This document shows, piece by piece, positions 29,174 to 37,138 of a stretch of 54,121 nt of DNA. The position numbers and the translations under genes are program-made. The notes below the pieces were generated by a model, which searched no databases, was not told the origin of the DNA, and saw only the letters and a program-made list of their open reading frames with translations. The DNA comes from Sporosarcina sp. (lineage in GTDB: Bacteria > Bacillota > Bacilli > Bacillales_A > Planococcaceae): the NCBI GenBank assembly GCA_029263895.1, contig JARIDO010000045.1:1-54121 (forward strand), written 5' to 3'. Positions within the stretch are counted from its first letter, which is position 1, and each line of letters opens with the position of its first letter.

Positions 29174-31137
29174 TGAGTAAAAAGACTTCAGCAAAAAGGA
29201 ACCTTGGCGTGCTAATCACAGGGTTTTCTCTGTTGATTGTCCTGTCTTTTATTCATTTGACACAAGGACAAGCTGATTATACAATTCCACAATTACTGAA
29301 AGAAGTATGGATCGAAGGGCGTATACAAGACATTGTATTGTCCTTCCGTCTTCCTCGATTGGTGATTGGTATATTTGCAGGAGGAGCACTCGCAGTAGCG
29401 GGTGCTATTTTGCAAACATTGACAAATAACCCTTTGGCATCCGCTAGTACATTAGGTATTAATGCAGGTGCTTATTTCTTCGTTGTTCTAACTATGATTT
29501 TCTTCCCATCATTGTTAGGTAGCTTTCCTTTCATTGTTGCACTAGCGGGTGCTGTCCTTTCATCTGTTCTTGTTGTAACGCTTGCAGGTAAACAAATGGA
29601 GCCAGTCCGTGTAGCGTTGACAGGTATGATTATTTCCTTGTTGTTTGCTTCGATGACGGGATCAATGCAACTATTATTTGAAAATCAGACGAATGGGCTT
29701 TTTTTATGGGGTTCAGGTACCCTTGTTCAATTAAATTGGGCTGGTGTTTCATTTGCTGGACCCATGATCACCATACTTTTTTTAGCAGCACTTATTTTAG
29801 CAAGACCATTAGATACTTTGTCTTTAGGTGAAGATATTGCATCTTCATTGGGACAAAATGTGCGCTTAGTAAAATTACTTGCTTGGTCGGTTGCAATACT
29901 ATTAGCTGCTACGACGGTTAGTGTCGTTGGTCCAATAGGTTTCGTTGGTTTAATGGCACCTCATATTGTACGTATGCTAGGTGTTCGTGGCCATTTACAT
30001 ATCTTATTACAGTCATTCCTTTGGGGGAGTGTCATTCTAATCGGAGCAGATGTATTAGGTCGACTCGTTCAGCCAGGACAAGAAGTGCCGGTTGGTGCCA
30101 TGACAGCACTTGTGGGTGGACCTTGGCTTCTCTATTTAGCATGGAAAACGGCGAAGACGCATAGCAGTGGTGATCGTCAGATGGGTGGAACATTAAAGCC
30201 TGTGAGATTGCCAGTTGTGGTGGGCGTGGTCTTGTCGCTCATTGTTGTAATTATAGTACTCGCATTATCGTTTAACGGCACAGCTTGGTCGACAGAATGG
30301 ATGAAACCGGTTATATGGAACTTCCGCGTTCCACGAGTGTTAACTGCTTTTGTTGTAGGGATAATGCTTGCTACGGCAGGAGTATTATTGCAAGGCGTAT
30401 TACGGAATCCGTTAGCGGATGCTAGTGTACTAGGCGTTACGTCAATGGGTGGGGCGGGAGCAATGATGCTTCTTGTAATGTTCCCGGCTATTCCTGTTCA
30501 GTACATGCCACTTGGTGCCATTGTTGGAGCAGGTATTGCGCTTGGCATTATTTTGGCTACGTCACAAAAGAATAATTTTCAACCGATGCTCGTCGCGCTT
30601 ATGGGAATTGCTATTTCAGCTTTCGGCTCAGCTGCAACACAAGTTTTTATAGTGAAAGCAAAGTTGGCGGTTGCTGCGGCACTGGTGTGGTTGTCGGGAA
30701 GTACTTATGCAAAAGGCTGGGAGGATGTTCAATTATCCTTACTGTTACTAGCATTGTTTATGGGACCAGCAATTTACTTGACGCGCAATCTAGATACGTT
30801 GGCATTCGGTGATGATGTTGCGGCAGGACTTGGACTTTCTGTTAAATCTACGAGAGTATGGGCACTTGTTGCTGGTGTAGCAATTAGTACAGCTTCGATT
30901 AGCATTGTCGGCACCATCGGCTTCGTAGGTTTGATTGCACCACATATCGCGCGACGTTTAGTGGGGTTCAGACATTTACCGCTTCTCATCGTATCTGGAC
31001 TTATTGGTGGGTTATTACTCGTTACGGCAGATTTTGTTGGAAGAATCCTTATTGCACCAAAAGATATTCCGAGTGGTCTGGTTGTCGCTTTAATTGGCAC
31101 ACCTTACTTGCTTTACCTCCTTCGAAAAATGAAGTGA
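29173..31137 (+). CDS. Iron-siderophore ABC transporter permease, fused two-domain (FhuB-like)
   Basis: A 654-aa membrane protein made of two FecCD permease halves in tandem, about 1-320 and 335-654. Each half carries its own ATPase-coupling motif: GFVGLMAPHIVRML from residue 256 and GFVGLIAPHIARRL from residue 583. Most Bacillales use two separate permeases; the fusion resembles E. coli FhuB. The ATG shares a base with the stop of the lipoprotein gene, so translation is coupled. Confidence 0.93.
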   Translation: MSKKTSAKRNLGVLITGFSLLIVLSFIHLTQGQADYTIPQLLKEVWIEGRIQDIVLSFRLPRLVIGIFAGGALAVAGAILQTLTNNPLASASTLGINAGAYFFVVLTMIFFPSLLGSFPFIVALAGAVLSSVLVVTLAGKQMEPVRVALTGMIISLLFASMTGSMQLLFENQTNGLFLWGSGTLVQLNWAGVSFAGPMITILFLAALILARPLDTLSLGEDIASSLGQNVRLVKLLAWSVAILLAATTVSVVGPIGFVGLMAPHIVRMLGVRGHLHILLQSFLWGSVILIGADVLGRLVQPGQEVPVGAMTALVGGPWLLYLAWKTAKTHSSGDRQMGGTLKPVRLPVVVGVVLSLIVVIIVLALSFNGTAWSTEWMKPVIWNFRVPRVLTAFVVGIMLATAGVLLQGVLRNPLADASVLGVTSMGGAGAMMLLVMFPAIPVQYMPLGAIVGAGIALGIILATSQKNNFQPMLVALMGIAISAFGSAATQVFIVKAKLAVAAALVWLSGSTYAKGWEDVQLSLLLLALFMGPAIYLTRNLDTLAFGDDVAAGLGLSVKSTRVWALVAGVAISTASISIVGTIGFVGLIAPHIARRLVGFRHLPLLIVSGLIGGLLLVTADFVGRILIAPKDIPSGLVVALIGTPYLLYLLRKMK

Positions 31138-31169
31138 ACAGGATAATCTATCAGTGGACACGAATATTT

Positions 31170-31220
31170 AAGGCTGTGAGTAGACTCAAAGGAACTTGAG
31201 TTTATTTACAGCCTTTTCTT
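31170..31220 (+). terminator. Rho-independent terminator after the permease gene
   Basis: AAGGCTGT (31170-31177) pairs with ACAGCCTT (31208-31215), with an inner ACTCAA/TTGAGT helix, followed by TTTTCTT. Confidence 0.75.
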
Positions 31221-31306
31221 ATACGTTACATCTTTTTATAATGATTACTGACGTGATTTATTGGTGGTATACTACGGATAGTTAAAATATTGAAAGTAGG
31301 TTGGTT

Positions 31307-32908
31307 ATGGCGAGCTCGGATTGGAATATGAAGACGTTCATGAAAGGTGCGTCAATCTTAACGATTTCAGCAATCATTGTAAAAATACTAGGTGCAGTTT
31401 ATAGAGTTCCTTTTCAAAATCTTGTCGGAGATAAAGGCTTTTATATATATCAACAGGTGTATCCGTTTATTGGCATTTTTATTGTCTGGACGTCCTACGG
31501 CTTCGCGGTAGCTGTCTCAAAGTTACTTGCAGGAAGTTCCGGTCGTGGGGAAGCGAAGGCTATAATGCGTATAGCGTTTACATATCTAGTTTGCATCTCA
31601 ATTTCATTTTTTATTATTTTAATGACGTTTGCTCCGTTTTTCGCGCGAACAATGGGTGATCCGCAATTAGCATCACTTTTACGTGCGGGTGCTTATATCG
31701 TATTACTCATGCCTGCGCTTGCGGTTTTGAAGGGTTCGTTTCAGTCTGAAGGTCAGATGATTCCAGTTGCAGTGTCGGGTGTCGGTGAACAAGCGTTTCG
31801 AGTAACGGTGATTCTGATTGGTACATGGGTTGCGGTACGTGCAGGTGCTTCCCTTTATACAACAGGTGAAATCGCGATGTGGGGAGCGGTTGTTGGTGAA
31901 GCTGCAGGTGTTGTCATTTTGTCTCTCTATTTTAGTAATCGATTTAAGGGTCCGATTGAACGAATCAGCAAATGGTCAGTAGTGAAGGAATTGACGATAG
32001 TCAGTTTAAGTGTCAGTGCAAGCGCTCTGATTTTATTATTATTCCAGCTTGTGGATTCATTTACAGTGTTAAATCTATTACTAAACAGCGGTTATACAAG
32101 TGATTATGCGATGACATTAAAAGGTGTTTATGACCGTGGTCAACCTTTAGCGCAAATGGGTATTTTAGTCGCAACTACTTTAGCATTAGCCATCGTTCCA
32201 CTGATTGCGCATCACGCAGGAAAAAAAGAAGGTCGTGGTGCATTACCTTTCATTCGACTGACATTCCGTACTGCATTTTTGTTCGGATGGGCCGCCGCAG
32301 TAGGACTTGCGCTTGTACTACCATACGTAAATGAGATGCTGTTCCAAACGAAGGATGGCTCAATTGCACTTATTATCTTTTCTATACAAATATTTTGGTT
32401 GTCATTAATTTTACCGTTAACAGCAATGCTGCAAGGAGCTGGGAAAATAAAAGTCCCTACGTTACTCCTTGTTGTGGGTGTAGTTGTAAAAATTGTTTCA
32501 AATCTTTACCTTGTTCCAATTTTAAATGTAACAGGTGCAGCAATTGCAGGAAATGTAGGATTTGTAGTCATTGTGATTGGAATGGTAGTTTATTTTAAAA
32601 AGGTGTGGCCATACCAACTAGCACCCACTCGTTTTTATGGTTGGGTCTTTGGAGCAACGTCATTGATGTTCTGTGTAGTAGTGCCGTGGATGATAGTAGC
32701 AGATACTTTTCTATTTGACGGACTTTCATCACGCATTGCTGCTACGCTTATTGCGTTAACATCTGTCGGGCTAGGCGGAACCGCTTTTCTGTTTGTCATT
32801 ATGAAATCGCGTATAATGGCAGAAAAGGAATGGTACTTGTTACCGTTTGGTAAACGATTAGCAACCGTACAACTATGGCTAATGAAAGATAGAGGGCGGA
32901 TAATATGA
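31307..32908 (+). CDS. yabM: Polysaccharide/lipid-linked precursor flippase family protein (YabM, SpoVB-like)
   Basis: A 533-aa MOP-superfamily membrane protein with about 14 transmembrane segments, related to SpoVB, MurJ-type flippases and YabM. The N-terminus FMKGASILTISAIIVKILGAVYRVP is the classic start of the family. A lipid-linked sugar precursor is the likely cargo, but the substrate is not set by sequence. I chose ATG 31307 over an in-frame TTG at 31301, with AGTAGG upstream. It overlaps yabN by 4 bases (ATGA). Confidence 0.9.
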   Translation: MASSDWNMKTFMKGASILTISAIIVKILGAVYRVPFQNLVGDKGFYIYQQVYPFIGIFIVWTSYGFAVAVSKLLAGSSGRGEAKAIMRIAFTYLVCISISFFIILMTFAPFFARTMGDPQLASLLRAGAYIVLLMPALAVLKGSFQSEGQMIPVAVSGVGEQAFRVTVILIGTWVAVRAGASLYTTGEIAMWGAVVGEAAGVVILSLYFSNRFKGPIERISKWSVVKELTIVSLSVSASALILLLFQLVDSFTVLNLLLNSGYTSDYAMTLKGVYDRGQPLAQMGILVATTLALAIVPLIAHHAGKKEGRGALPFIRLTFRTAFLFGWAAAVGLALVLPYVNEMLFQTKDGSIALIIFSIQIFWLSLILPLTAMLQGAGKIKVPTLLLVVGVVVKIVSNLYLVPILNVTGAAIAGNVGFVVIVIGMVVYFKKVWPYQLAPTRFYGWVFGATSLMFCVVVPWMIVADTFLFDGLSSRIAATLIALTSVGLGGTAFLFVIMKSRIMAEKEWYLLPFGKRLATVQLWLMKDRGRII

Positions 32909-34362
32909 ATAAGATTACTGTAATAGGTCTAGGTGCTGGTGATTTGGAACAACTGTCGCTTGGCATATATCGTAAGGTTAAAGCAGCAGATTTTATAGTG
33001 GCGCGGACAGACCAGCATCCAGCAGTGGTGGAATTAAAAGAAGAAGGTATGGAAATTACAAGTTTCGATGCGTTATATGAACAGAATGACGCATTTGAAA
33101 GTGTCTATGAGGCAATTGTCTCTGAGCTGGTAGAGCTCGCTCAAATACGGCCAGTAACGTACGTTGTGCCTGGGCATCCATTGGTGGCAGAATGGACTGT
33201 ACAATTACTCATTGAACAGCAACGGACTGGGGTTATTGAATTAGAGATTGTCGGCGGCAATAGTTTTCTAGATCCCATATTTGCGGCATTGCGTATTGAT
33301 CCGATAGATGGATTTCAACTTGTAGATGGAACAGATTTAAAACGTGACGATGTGAACATGACGCAGCATGTGCTGATTGGACAAGTTTACGATTCTTTTG
33401 TAGCATCTGAAGTGAAATTAACACTTATGGAGAAGTATGCATTCGACCAACCCGTAACAATTGTAACGGCAGCCGGATCAACGATGGAGAAGTTGCTTAC
33501 TGTACCGTTATTTGAATTGGATCGTATGATGGAAATTGATAATTTAACAACAATCTATGTTCCGCCAGTCGTTGATCGTGAAAGCCGTTTGAAAGAATGG
33601 TCTACTTTTCGAGAAATTATTGCCGCATTGCGTGCACCAGATGGTTGTCCATGGGACCGTGAACAGACGCATGAATCATTAAAACGATATTTACTGGAAG
33701 AGGCCCATGAAGTACTAGAAGCAATTGAACAAGCTAATGACGAAGCGTTAGTGGATGAACTAGGCGATATCCTATTGCAAGTATTCTTGCATGCACAGAT
33801 TGGTGAAGATGACGGCTATTTTGCAATTGAGGATATATTACAAGCCGTTGGTTCAAAAATGATTCGACGACATCCCCATGTTTTTGGAAACGAAAGTGTA
33901 TCAAATACAGAAGAAGTGATTCAAAACTGGCAAACTATCAAGAAAAGTGAAAAGCCGCAACAGGAATCAGTGCTTGACGGTCAACAACGCCTGAGCTCTT
34001 CTCTCCTGACATCGTACAATTATCAAAAAGAAGCAGCGAAAGCAGGATTTGCTTGGGAAACGGTTGATGGGGCACTTGAAAAGTTTAACGAAGAGTGGCA
34101 GGAATTCAATGCAGAAATCGCGAATGGGACAAAAGAAAGTCGAATGGACGAGTTTGGAGACGTTTTGTTTACACTCGTCAATATCGCTCGTTATTTCGAT
34201 ATATCTCCTGAAGAAGCTATGATTCATGCGAATCAGAAATTCAAAAGACGATTTTCATTTGTTGAAGAAAGTGTCAAAGCAGGGCGAGGTAATTTCTTAG
34301 ATTATACGTTTGATGAACGAGAAACATTTTGGCGACAAGCGAAAGGTAGGGAAAAACAATGA
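32905..34362 (+). CDS. yabN: Fused tetrapyrrole-methylase-like / MazG nucleoside triphosphate pyrophosphohydrolase (YabN)
   Basis: A 485-aa fusion. The N-terminal half (about 1-225) has the SAM-dependent tetrapyrrole methylase fold (VIGLGAGDLEQL, VPGHPLVAEWT) with unknown substrate. The C-terminal half (about 230-485) has two MazG regions with LLEEAHEVLEAIEQAND and DELGDILLQVFLH, which hydrolyse aberrant NTPs. Start and stop overlap the neighbours by ATGA on both sides, so yabM-yabN-rqcP form a coupled run. Confidence 0.94.
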   Translation: MNKITVIGLGAGDLEQLSLGIYRKVKAADFIVARTDQHPAVVELKEEGMEITSFDALYEQNDAFESVYEAIVSELVELAQIRPVTYVVPGHPLVAEWTVQLLIEQQRTGVIELEIVGGNSFLDPIFAALRIDPIDGFQLVDGTDLKRDDVNMTQHVLIGQVYDSFVASEVKLTLMEKYAFDQPVTIVTAAGSTMEKLLTVPLFELDRMMEIDNLTTIYVPPVVDRESRLKEWSTFREIIAALRAPDGCPWDREQTHESLKRYLLEEAHEVLEAIEQANDEALVDELGDILLQVFLHAQIGEDDGYFAIEDILQAVGSKMIRRHPHVFGNESVSNTEEVIQNWQTIKKSEKPQQESVLDGQQRLSSSLLTSYNYQKEAAKAGFAWETVDGALEKFNEEWQEFNAEIANGTKESRMDEFGDVLFTLVNIARYFDISPEEAMIHANQKFKRRFSFVEESVKAGRGNFLDYTFDERETFWRQAKGREKQ

Positions 34363-34649
34363 GACTCGACAAATTTTTAAAAGTATCACGTTTAATTAAA
34401 AGACGGACACTTGCTAAATCGGTAGCTGACCAAGGTCGTATTACAATTAATGAAAAGATTGCAAAAGCATCTTCGGTTGTTAAAATAGGTGATGAATTGG
34501 CTATTAGATTCGGTCAAAAAATCGTAACAGTCAAAATCGAAGCATTAAAAGAATCGACGAAAAAAGAAGATGCTGTAATGATGTACACGATTTTAAAAGA
34601 GGAAAAACTTGAGAGAGTGGAACCTGAATTTATCGATGATGAGGAATGA
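34359..34649 (+). CDS. rqcP: S4-domain RNA-binding protein RqcP
   Basis: A 96-aa Hsp15/YabO-type S4 protein that works with RqcH in C-terminal alanine tailing on stalled 50S subunits. The S4 domain is at the N-terminus (MRLDKFLKVSRLIKRRTLAK, then SVADQGRITIN and VVKIGDELAI). The C-terminal acidic tail (EPEFIDDEE) is typical. The start overlaps yabN by ATGA. A terminator follows immediately. Confidence 0.95.
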   Translation: MRLDKFLKVSRLIKRRTLAKSVADQGRITINEKIAKASSVVKIGDELAIRFGQKIVTVKIEALKESTKKEDAVMMYTILKEEKLERVEPEFIDDEE

Positions 34650-34652
34650 AGT

Positions 34653-34687
34653 ACATGACAGGGAATTTTCCTGTCATGTTTTTTTAT
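34653..34687 (+). terminator. Rho-independent terminator after rqcP
   Basis: ACATGACAGG (34653-34662) pairs perfectly with CCTGTCATGT (34670-34679), followed by T's. Confidence 0.88.
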
Positions 34688-34702
34688 GCACTAGCATAAG
34701 AT
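34674..34702 (+). promoter_or_regulatory. Candidate sigma-E promoter of yabP-yabQ
   Basis: TCATGTT (34674-34680), 14 bp, CATAAGAT (34695-34702) fits the sigma-E pattern kmATATT - N13-15 - CATAnnnT with one mismatch. The -35 overlaps the 3' arm of the rqcP terminator. yabP and yabQ are mother-cell genes in B. subtilis. Confidence 0.6.
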
Positions 34703-34735
34703 GCAAGGAACGTACAAGCAAAGGGGGATATATAT

Positions 34736-35032
34736 ATGCAATTTCAAACGGACAGTCCTACTTACGCAATCCCATCAGGTGACCATGTCGTCACGATGCG
34801 CAATCGGAAGCGGATGGACCTTACTTCAGTAAAATCAATCGACCGCTTCGATCAAGAAGAATTTCTAGTGCGTACATCTCAAGGTTTGTTGCAAATTCGT
34901 GGGGAGGAGCTACGTATCGTCCATCTAGATGTCGATAAAGGTCTTCTTACATTGGAAGGAACAGTCAGTACAATCCAATATGATGAAGAAGAATTAGGTT
35001 CACGCAATTTCCTCCATAAATTGTTTGGATGA
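34736..35032 (+). CDS. yabP: Sporulation protein YabP
   Basis: A 98-aa soluble protein of the YabP/YqfC family, needed for spore formation in B. subtilis. RKRMDLTSVKSIDRFDQEEFLVRT and GEELRIVHLDVDKGLLTLEGTV are family hallmarks. AAAGGGGGA precedes the ATG. The stop codon overlaps the start of yabQ (ATGA), making a mother-cell operon separate from rqcP. Confidence 0.94.
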   Translation: MQFQTDSPTYAIPSGDHVVTMRNRKRMDLTSVKSIDRFDQEEFLVRTSQGLLQIRGEELRIVHLDVDKGLLTLEGTVSTIQYDEEELGSRNFLHKLFG

Positions 35033-35496
35033 CTCTTTCTGTTCAATTTCTTAGTCTTCTTGCAATGATTGGGACGGGCATTACAGCAGGTGCATTCATG
35101 GATATGATTCATACCATGGTGATGAATGTTGGAAAGAAGTCATTCATTAGAAAACATGCTATTCTAATAGAAATAATAGGATGGACGATTGTAGGATGCG
35201 CTACGTTTTATATTTTATTTTTAGTTAGAGATGGCGCTTGGAGAATGTATGATCCATTTGCCCAAATTAGCGGAATTTTACTCTATATGAGTTATTTTTA
35301 TAAACCGTTTAGATTATTTGGGCGAATTATATTTGTATTAGTTGTGAAGCCGATTCTTTTTTTTGTGAACGTAATTACTTCTGTCATACGCTTGGTTTTT
35401 CATTTGATTAAAAGAATTTTAACCCTTCTCGTTCATCCGTTTGTCAAATTGTTCAAGAAGCTCACAAAAAATACCTTTCGTAAAAAGAAAAAATGA
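35029..35496 (+). CDS. yabQ: Spore cortex membrane protein YabQ
   Basis: A 155-aa integral membrane protein required for cortex formation in B. subtilis. Hydrophobic segments lie at about residues 3-22, 46-66 and 78-93, with a further long hydrophobic region at 100-130, and the tail is strongly basic (KLFKKLTKNTFRKKKK). It starts on the ATGA overlap with yabP. The exact molecular role is unknown. Confidence 0.9.
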   Translation: MTLSVQFLSLLAMIGTGITAGAFMDMIHTMVMNVGKKSFIRKHAILIEIIGWTIVGCATFYILFLVRDGAWRMYDPFAQISGILLYMSYFYKPFRLFGRIIFVLVVKPILFFVNVITSVIRLVFHLIKRILTLLVHPFVKLFKKLTKNTFRKKKK

Positions 35497-35547
35497 GCTA
35501 TAATAAGAGAACTGACAAAATGGGTAGCAAGAAAGGGAGTGTAAATT

Positions 35548-35967
35548 ATGAATCAAAAACAGCGTAAGAATTCTTCGGCGTCTATTTCAACGATAGAAAC
35601 TGAGTATATGCGCTCTTTACAAAAGAAAGCACAACGAAAAAACATTCGTAAAGCTAGACTTTACAAAAGGTTAGCTGTTTTTGCTGTCGTAGTTATTCTC
35701 AGTATTGCAGGACTTACCCATACGTTTATTAAACAAAAACAAGTACTTGCTTTGAAGGAGCAGCAGAAGATTGAGGCTACTGCACACTTAAAAGAAGTAC
35801 AAGAAGAACAAGAAGTTCTAAAGCGTCAACTTGTTAAATTGAACGATGACAACTATATCGCTAAGTTAGCGCGTAAAGAGTACTTTTTGTCGGACAAAAG
35901 CGAAATTATCTTTTCGATACCGGAGAATAAGAAAAAAACGGATAAAAAAGACGACAGAAAAGAGTAG
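35548..35967 (+). CDS. divIC: Cell division protein DivIC
   Basis: A 139-aa bitopic septum protein of the DivIC/FtsB family, acting with DivIB and FtsL. A basic cytoplasmic N-terminus (about 1-45) is followed by one membrane segment (about 47-65, LAVFAVVVILSIAGLTHTF) and an extracytoplasmic coiled coil (about 68-110), then YIAKLARKEYFLSDKSEIIFS, the conserved DivIC segment. AAAGGGAGTG precedes the ATG. Confidence 0.95.
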   Translation: MNQKQRKNSSASISTIETEYMRSLQKKAQRKNIRKARLYKRLAVFAVVVILSIAGLTHTFIKQKQVLALKEQQKIEATAHLKEVQEEQEVLKRQLVKLNDDNYIAKLARKEYFLSDKSEIIFSIPENKKKTDKKDDRKE

Positions 35968-35988
35968 TCTTATTGACACTCTTTTTTT
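35959..35988 (+). terminator. Weak terminator at the end of divIC
   Basis: AAAGAGT (35959-35965) pairs with ACTCTTT (35978-35984), followed by T's. The 5' arm overlaps the divIC stop codon and the loop holds most of the yabR promoter -35. Confidence 0.6.
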
Positions 35989-36000
35989 GTTGGCTATAAT
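35973..36000 (+). promoter_or_regulatory. Candidate sigma-A promoter of yabR
   Basis: TTGACA (35973-35978), 16 bp, TATAAT (35995-36000). Both hexamers are perfect. The predicted start is near 36007, so the yabR leader is about 90 nt. Confidence 0.7.
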
Positions 36001-36006
36001 GGAAGT

Positions 36007-36063
36007 ATGAATCTTGTTAGAATACAGGACTCGGGAATGAAGGCAAGAAGGTCTCCAGCGTGA
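36007..36063 (+). CDS. Possible 18-codon upstream reading frame in the yabR leader
   Basis: ATG at 36007 opens an 18-codon frame ending with TGA at 36061-36063, encoding MNLVRIQDSGMKARRSPA. The ATG would lie at or near the predicted transcript 5' end, so it would be leaderless or nearly so. It ends 17 bases before the yabR ribosome site. I recognise no family. It may be chance. Confidence 0.25.
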   Translation: MNLVRIQDSGMKARRSPA

Positions 36064-36098
36064 GGCCCGCTTAAAATTTAAGGAGGAGCATTTTTTTT

Positions 36099-36527
36099 AT
36101 GTCAATTGAAGTAGGCAGCAAGTTAGAGGGAAAAGTAACAGGAATCACAAACTTTGGAGCATTCGTTGAGCTACCGAGTGGTTCGACAGGTCTGGTCCAT
36201 ATCAGTGAAGTGGCGGACAACTACGTAAAAGACATCAATGAACATTTAAAAGTCGGCGATATGGTTGAAGTGAAAGTGATGAATGTTGGTACAGACGGTA
36301 AAATTGGGTTGTCGATTCGTAAGGCAAAACCTGAATCCGAACAACGTCCTGAACGTCCTCAACGCCCACAACGTCCACGTCAAGGCGGTCGTCCAACAAT
36401 GAGTGATCGTCCTGAGAACTTTGAACAAAAAATGGCGAAATTCATGAAAGACAGTGAAGAGCGTCTAACGACACTTAAAAGAGCGACGGAATCCAAACGC
36501 GGTGGCCGTGGCGCAAGAAGAGGATAA
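36099..36527 (+). CDS. yabR: S1-domain RNA-binding protein YabR
   Basis: A 142-aa protein with one S1 RNA-binding domain (about 1-72, GSKLEGKVTGITNFGAFVEL, LVHISEVADNYV) followed by an Arg/Pro/Gln-rich linker (RPERPQRPQRPRQGG) and a basic tail (SKRGGRGARRG). Related GSP13/YabR proteins bind ribosomes or RNA; function here is not set. AAGGAGGAG precedes the ATG. It has its own promoter and terminator. Confidence 0.94.
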   Translation: MSIEVGSKLEGKVTGITNFGAFVELPSGSTGLVHISEVADNYVKDINEHLKVGDMVEVKVMNVGTDGKIGLSIRKAKPESEQRPERPQRPQRPRQGGRPTMSDRPENFEQKMAKFMKDSEERLTTLKRATESKRGGRGARRG

Positions 36528-36578
36528 CTTGCTTGCTGTTTCAATTCAGGAAAATGATTCCATTATGATTTAACTAAT

Positions 36579-36628
36579 AAAGCAATTCTGAAGTCGAACA
36601 TTTCATTCGACAATCAGAATTGCTTTTT
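36579..36628 (+). terminator. Rho-independent terminator after yabR
   Basis: AAAGCAATTCTGA (36579-36591) pairs perfectly with TCAGAATTGCTTT (36614-36626), with an inner TCGA/TCGA helix, followed by T's. Confidence 0.88.
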
Positions 36629-36671
36629 GTGTTCTATTAATCATAAAACGAGGCAGGATTTTGATAGAATG

Positions 36672-37050
36672 TTTCCGCAAAGTTCGTCGCGCGCCCGAAA
36701 GCGAGGTTGAATCGCCCGCAAAGTCAGCCGCGCGCCCGAAAACGAGGTTGAATCGCCCGCAAAGTTGGTCGTTCGCCCGAAAGTGGGGTTGGAACGCCCG
36801 CAAAGTTGGTCGCGCGCCCGAAAGTGAGGTTGAATCGCCCGCAAAGTTCGTCGCGCGCCCGAAAGCGAGGTTGGACCGCCCGCAAAGTCAGTCGTTCGCC
36901 CGAAAGTGAGGTTGAACCGCCCGCAAATTTCGTCGTTCGCCCGCATGCGAGGTTGAATCGCCCGCAAATTCAGTCGCGCGCCCGAAAGTGGGGTTGAATC
37001 GCCCGCAAAGTTGGTCGTTCGCTCGAAAGTGAGGTTGAACCGCCCGCAAA
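36672..37050 (+). repeat. CGCCCG box array with 41-bp A/B unit (array 2)
   Basis: Nine 41-bp units, each one A half (CGCCCGAAAGYGAGGTTGAA plus one base, 21 bp) and one B half (CGCCCGCAAAGTYRGTCG plus CG or TT, 20 bp). Box starts are 36692, 36713, 36733, 36754, 36774, 36795, 36815, 36836, 36856, 36877, 36897, 36918, 36938, 36959, 36979, 37000, 37020 and 37041, so spacing alternates 21, 20 without exception. A decayed B box stands at 36672. Variation is confined to a few positions, mainly after AAAG in B halves. 41 is not a multiple of 3 and all frames stay open, so the short frames through it are not genes. No other gene lies between yabR and the tRNA. Confidence 0.95.
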
Positions 37051-37089
37051 ACGACCGAACAATAATCCAACAAACATACTTTTAAATAC

Positions 37090-37123
37090 AAAAACCCCCT
37101 AACGGTCAATTTCCGTTAGGGGG
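37090..37123 (-). terminator. Rho-independent terminator of tRNA-Met (minus strand)
   Basis: The 11-bp stem CCCCCTAACGG (37095-37105) with CCGTTAGGGGG (37113-37123) is followed on the minus strand by TTTTT (complement of 37090-37094). Confidence 0.88.
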
Positions 37124-37138
37124 ATTAGTTAAATCGTA

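Noticed and set aside
26476..31137. Integrated mobile element carrying the iron genes
   Set aside because: No integrase, transposase, terminal repeats or tRNA target is visible at the borders, so I call it an island only by synteny.
36672..37050. CRISPR array
   Set aside because: The conserved box is only 9-10 bp, spacers are nearly identical rather than unique, spacing is 20-21 bp, and no cas genes are nearby.
36603..37109. Several open frames on both strands with repeated Arg-rich peptide (FGRTTDFAG, RARK)
   Set aside because: The 41-bp unit shifts frame at each repeat and leaves all frames open. They arise from lack of stop codons in the GC-rich repeat, not from coding.
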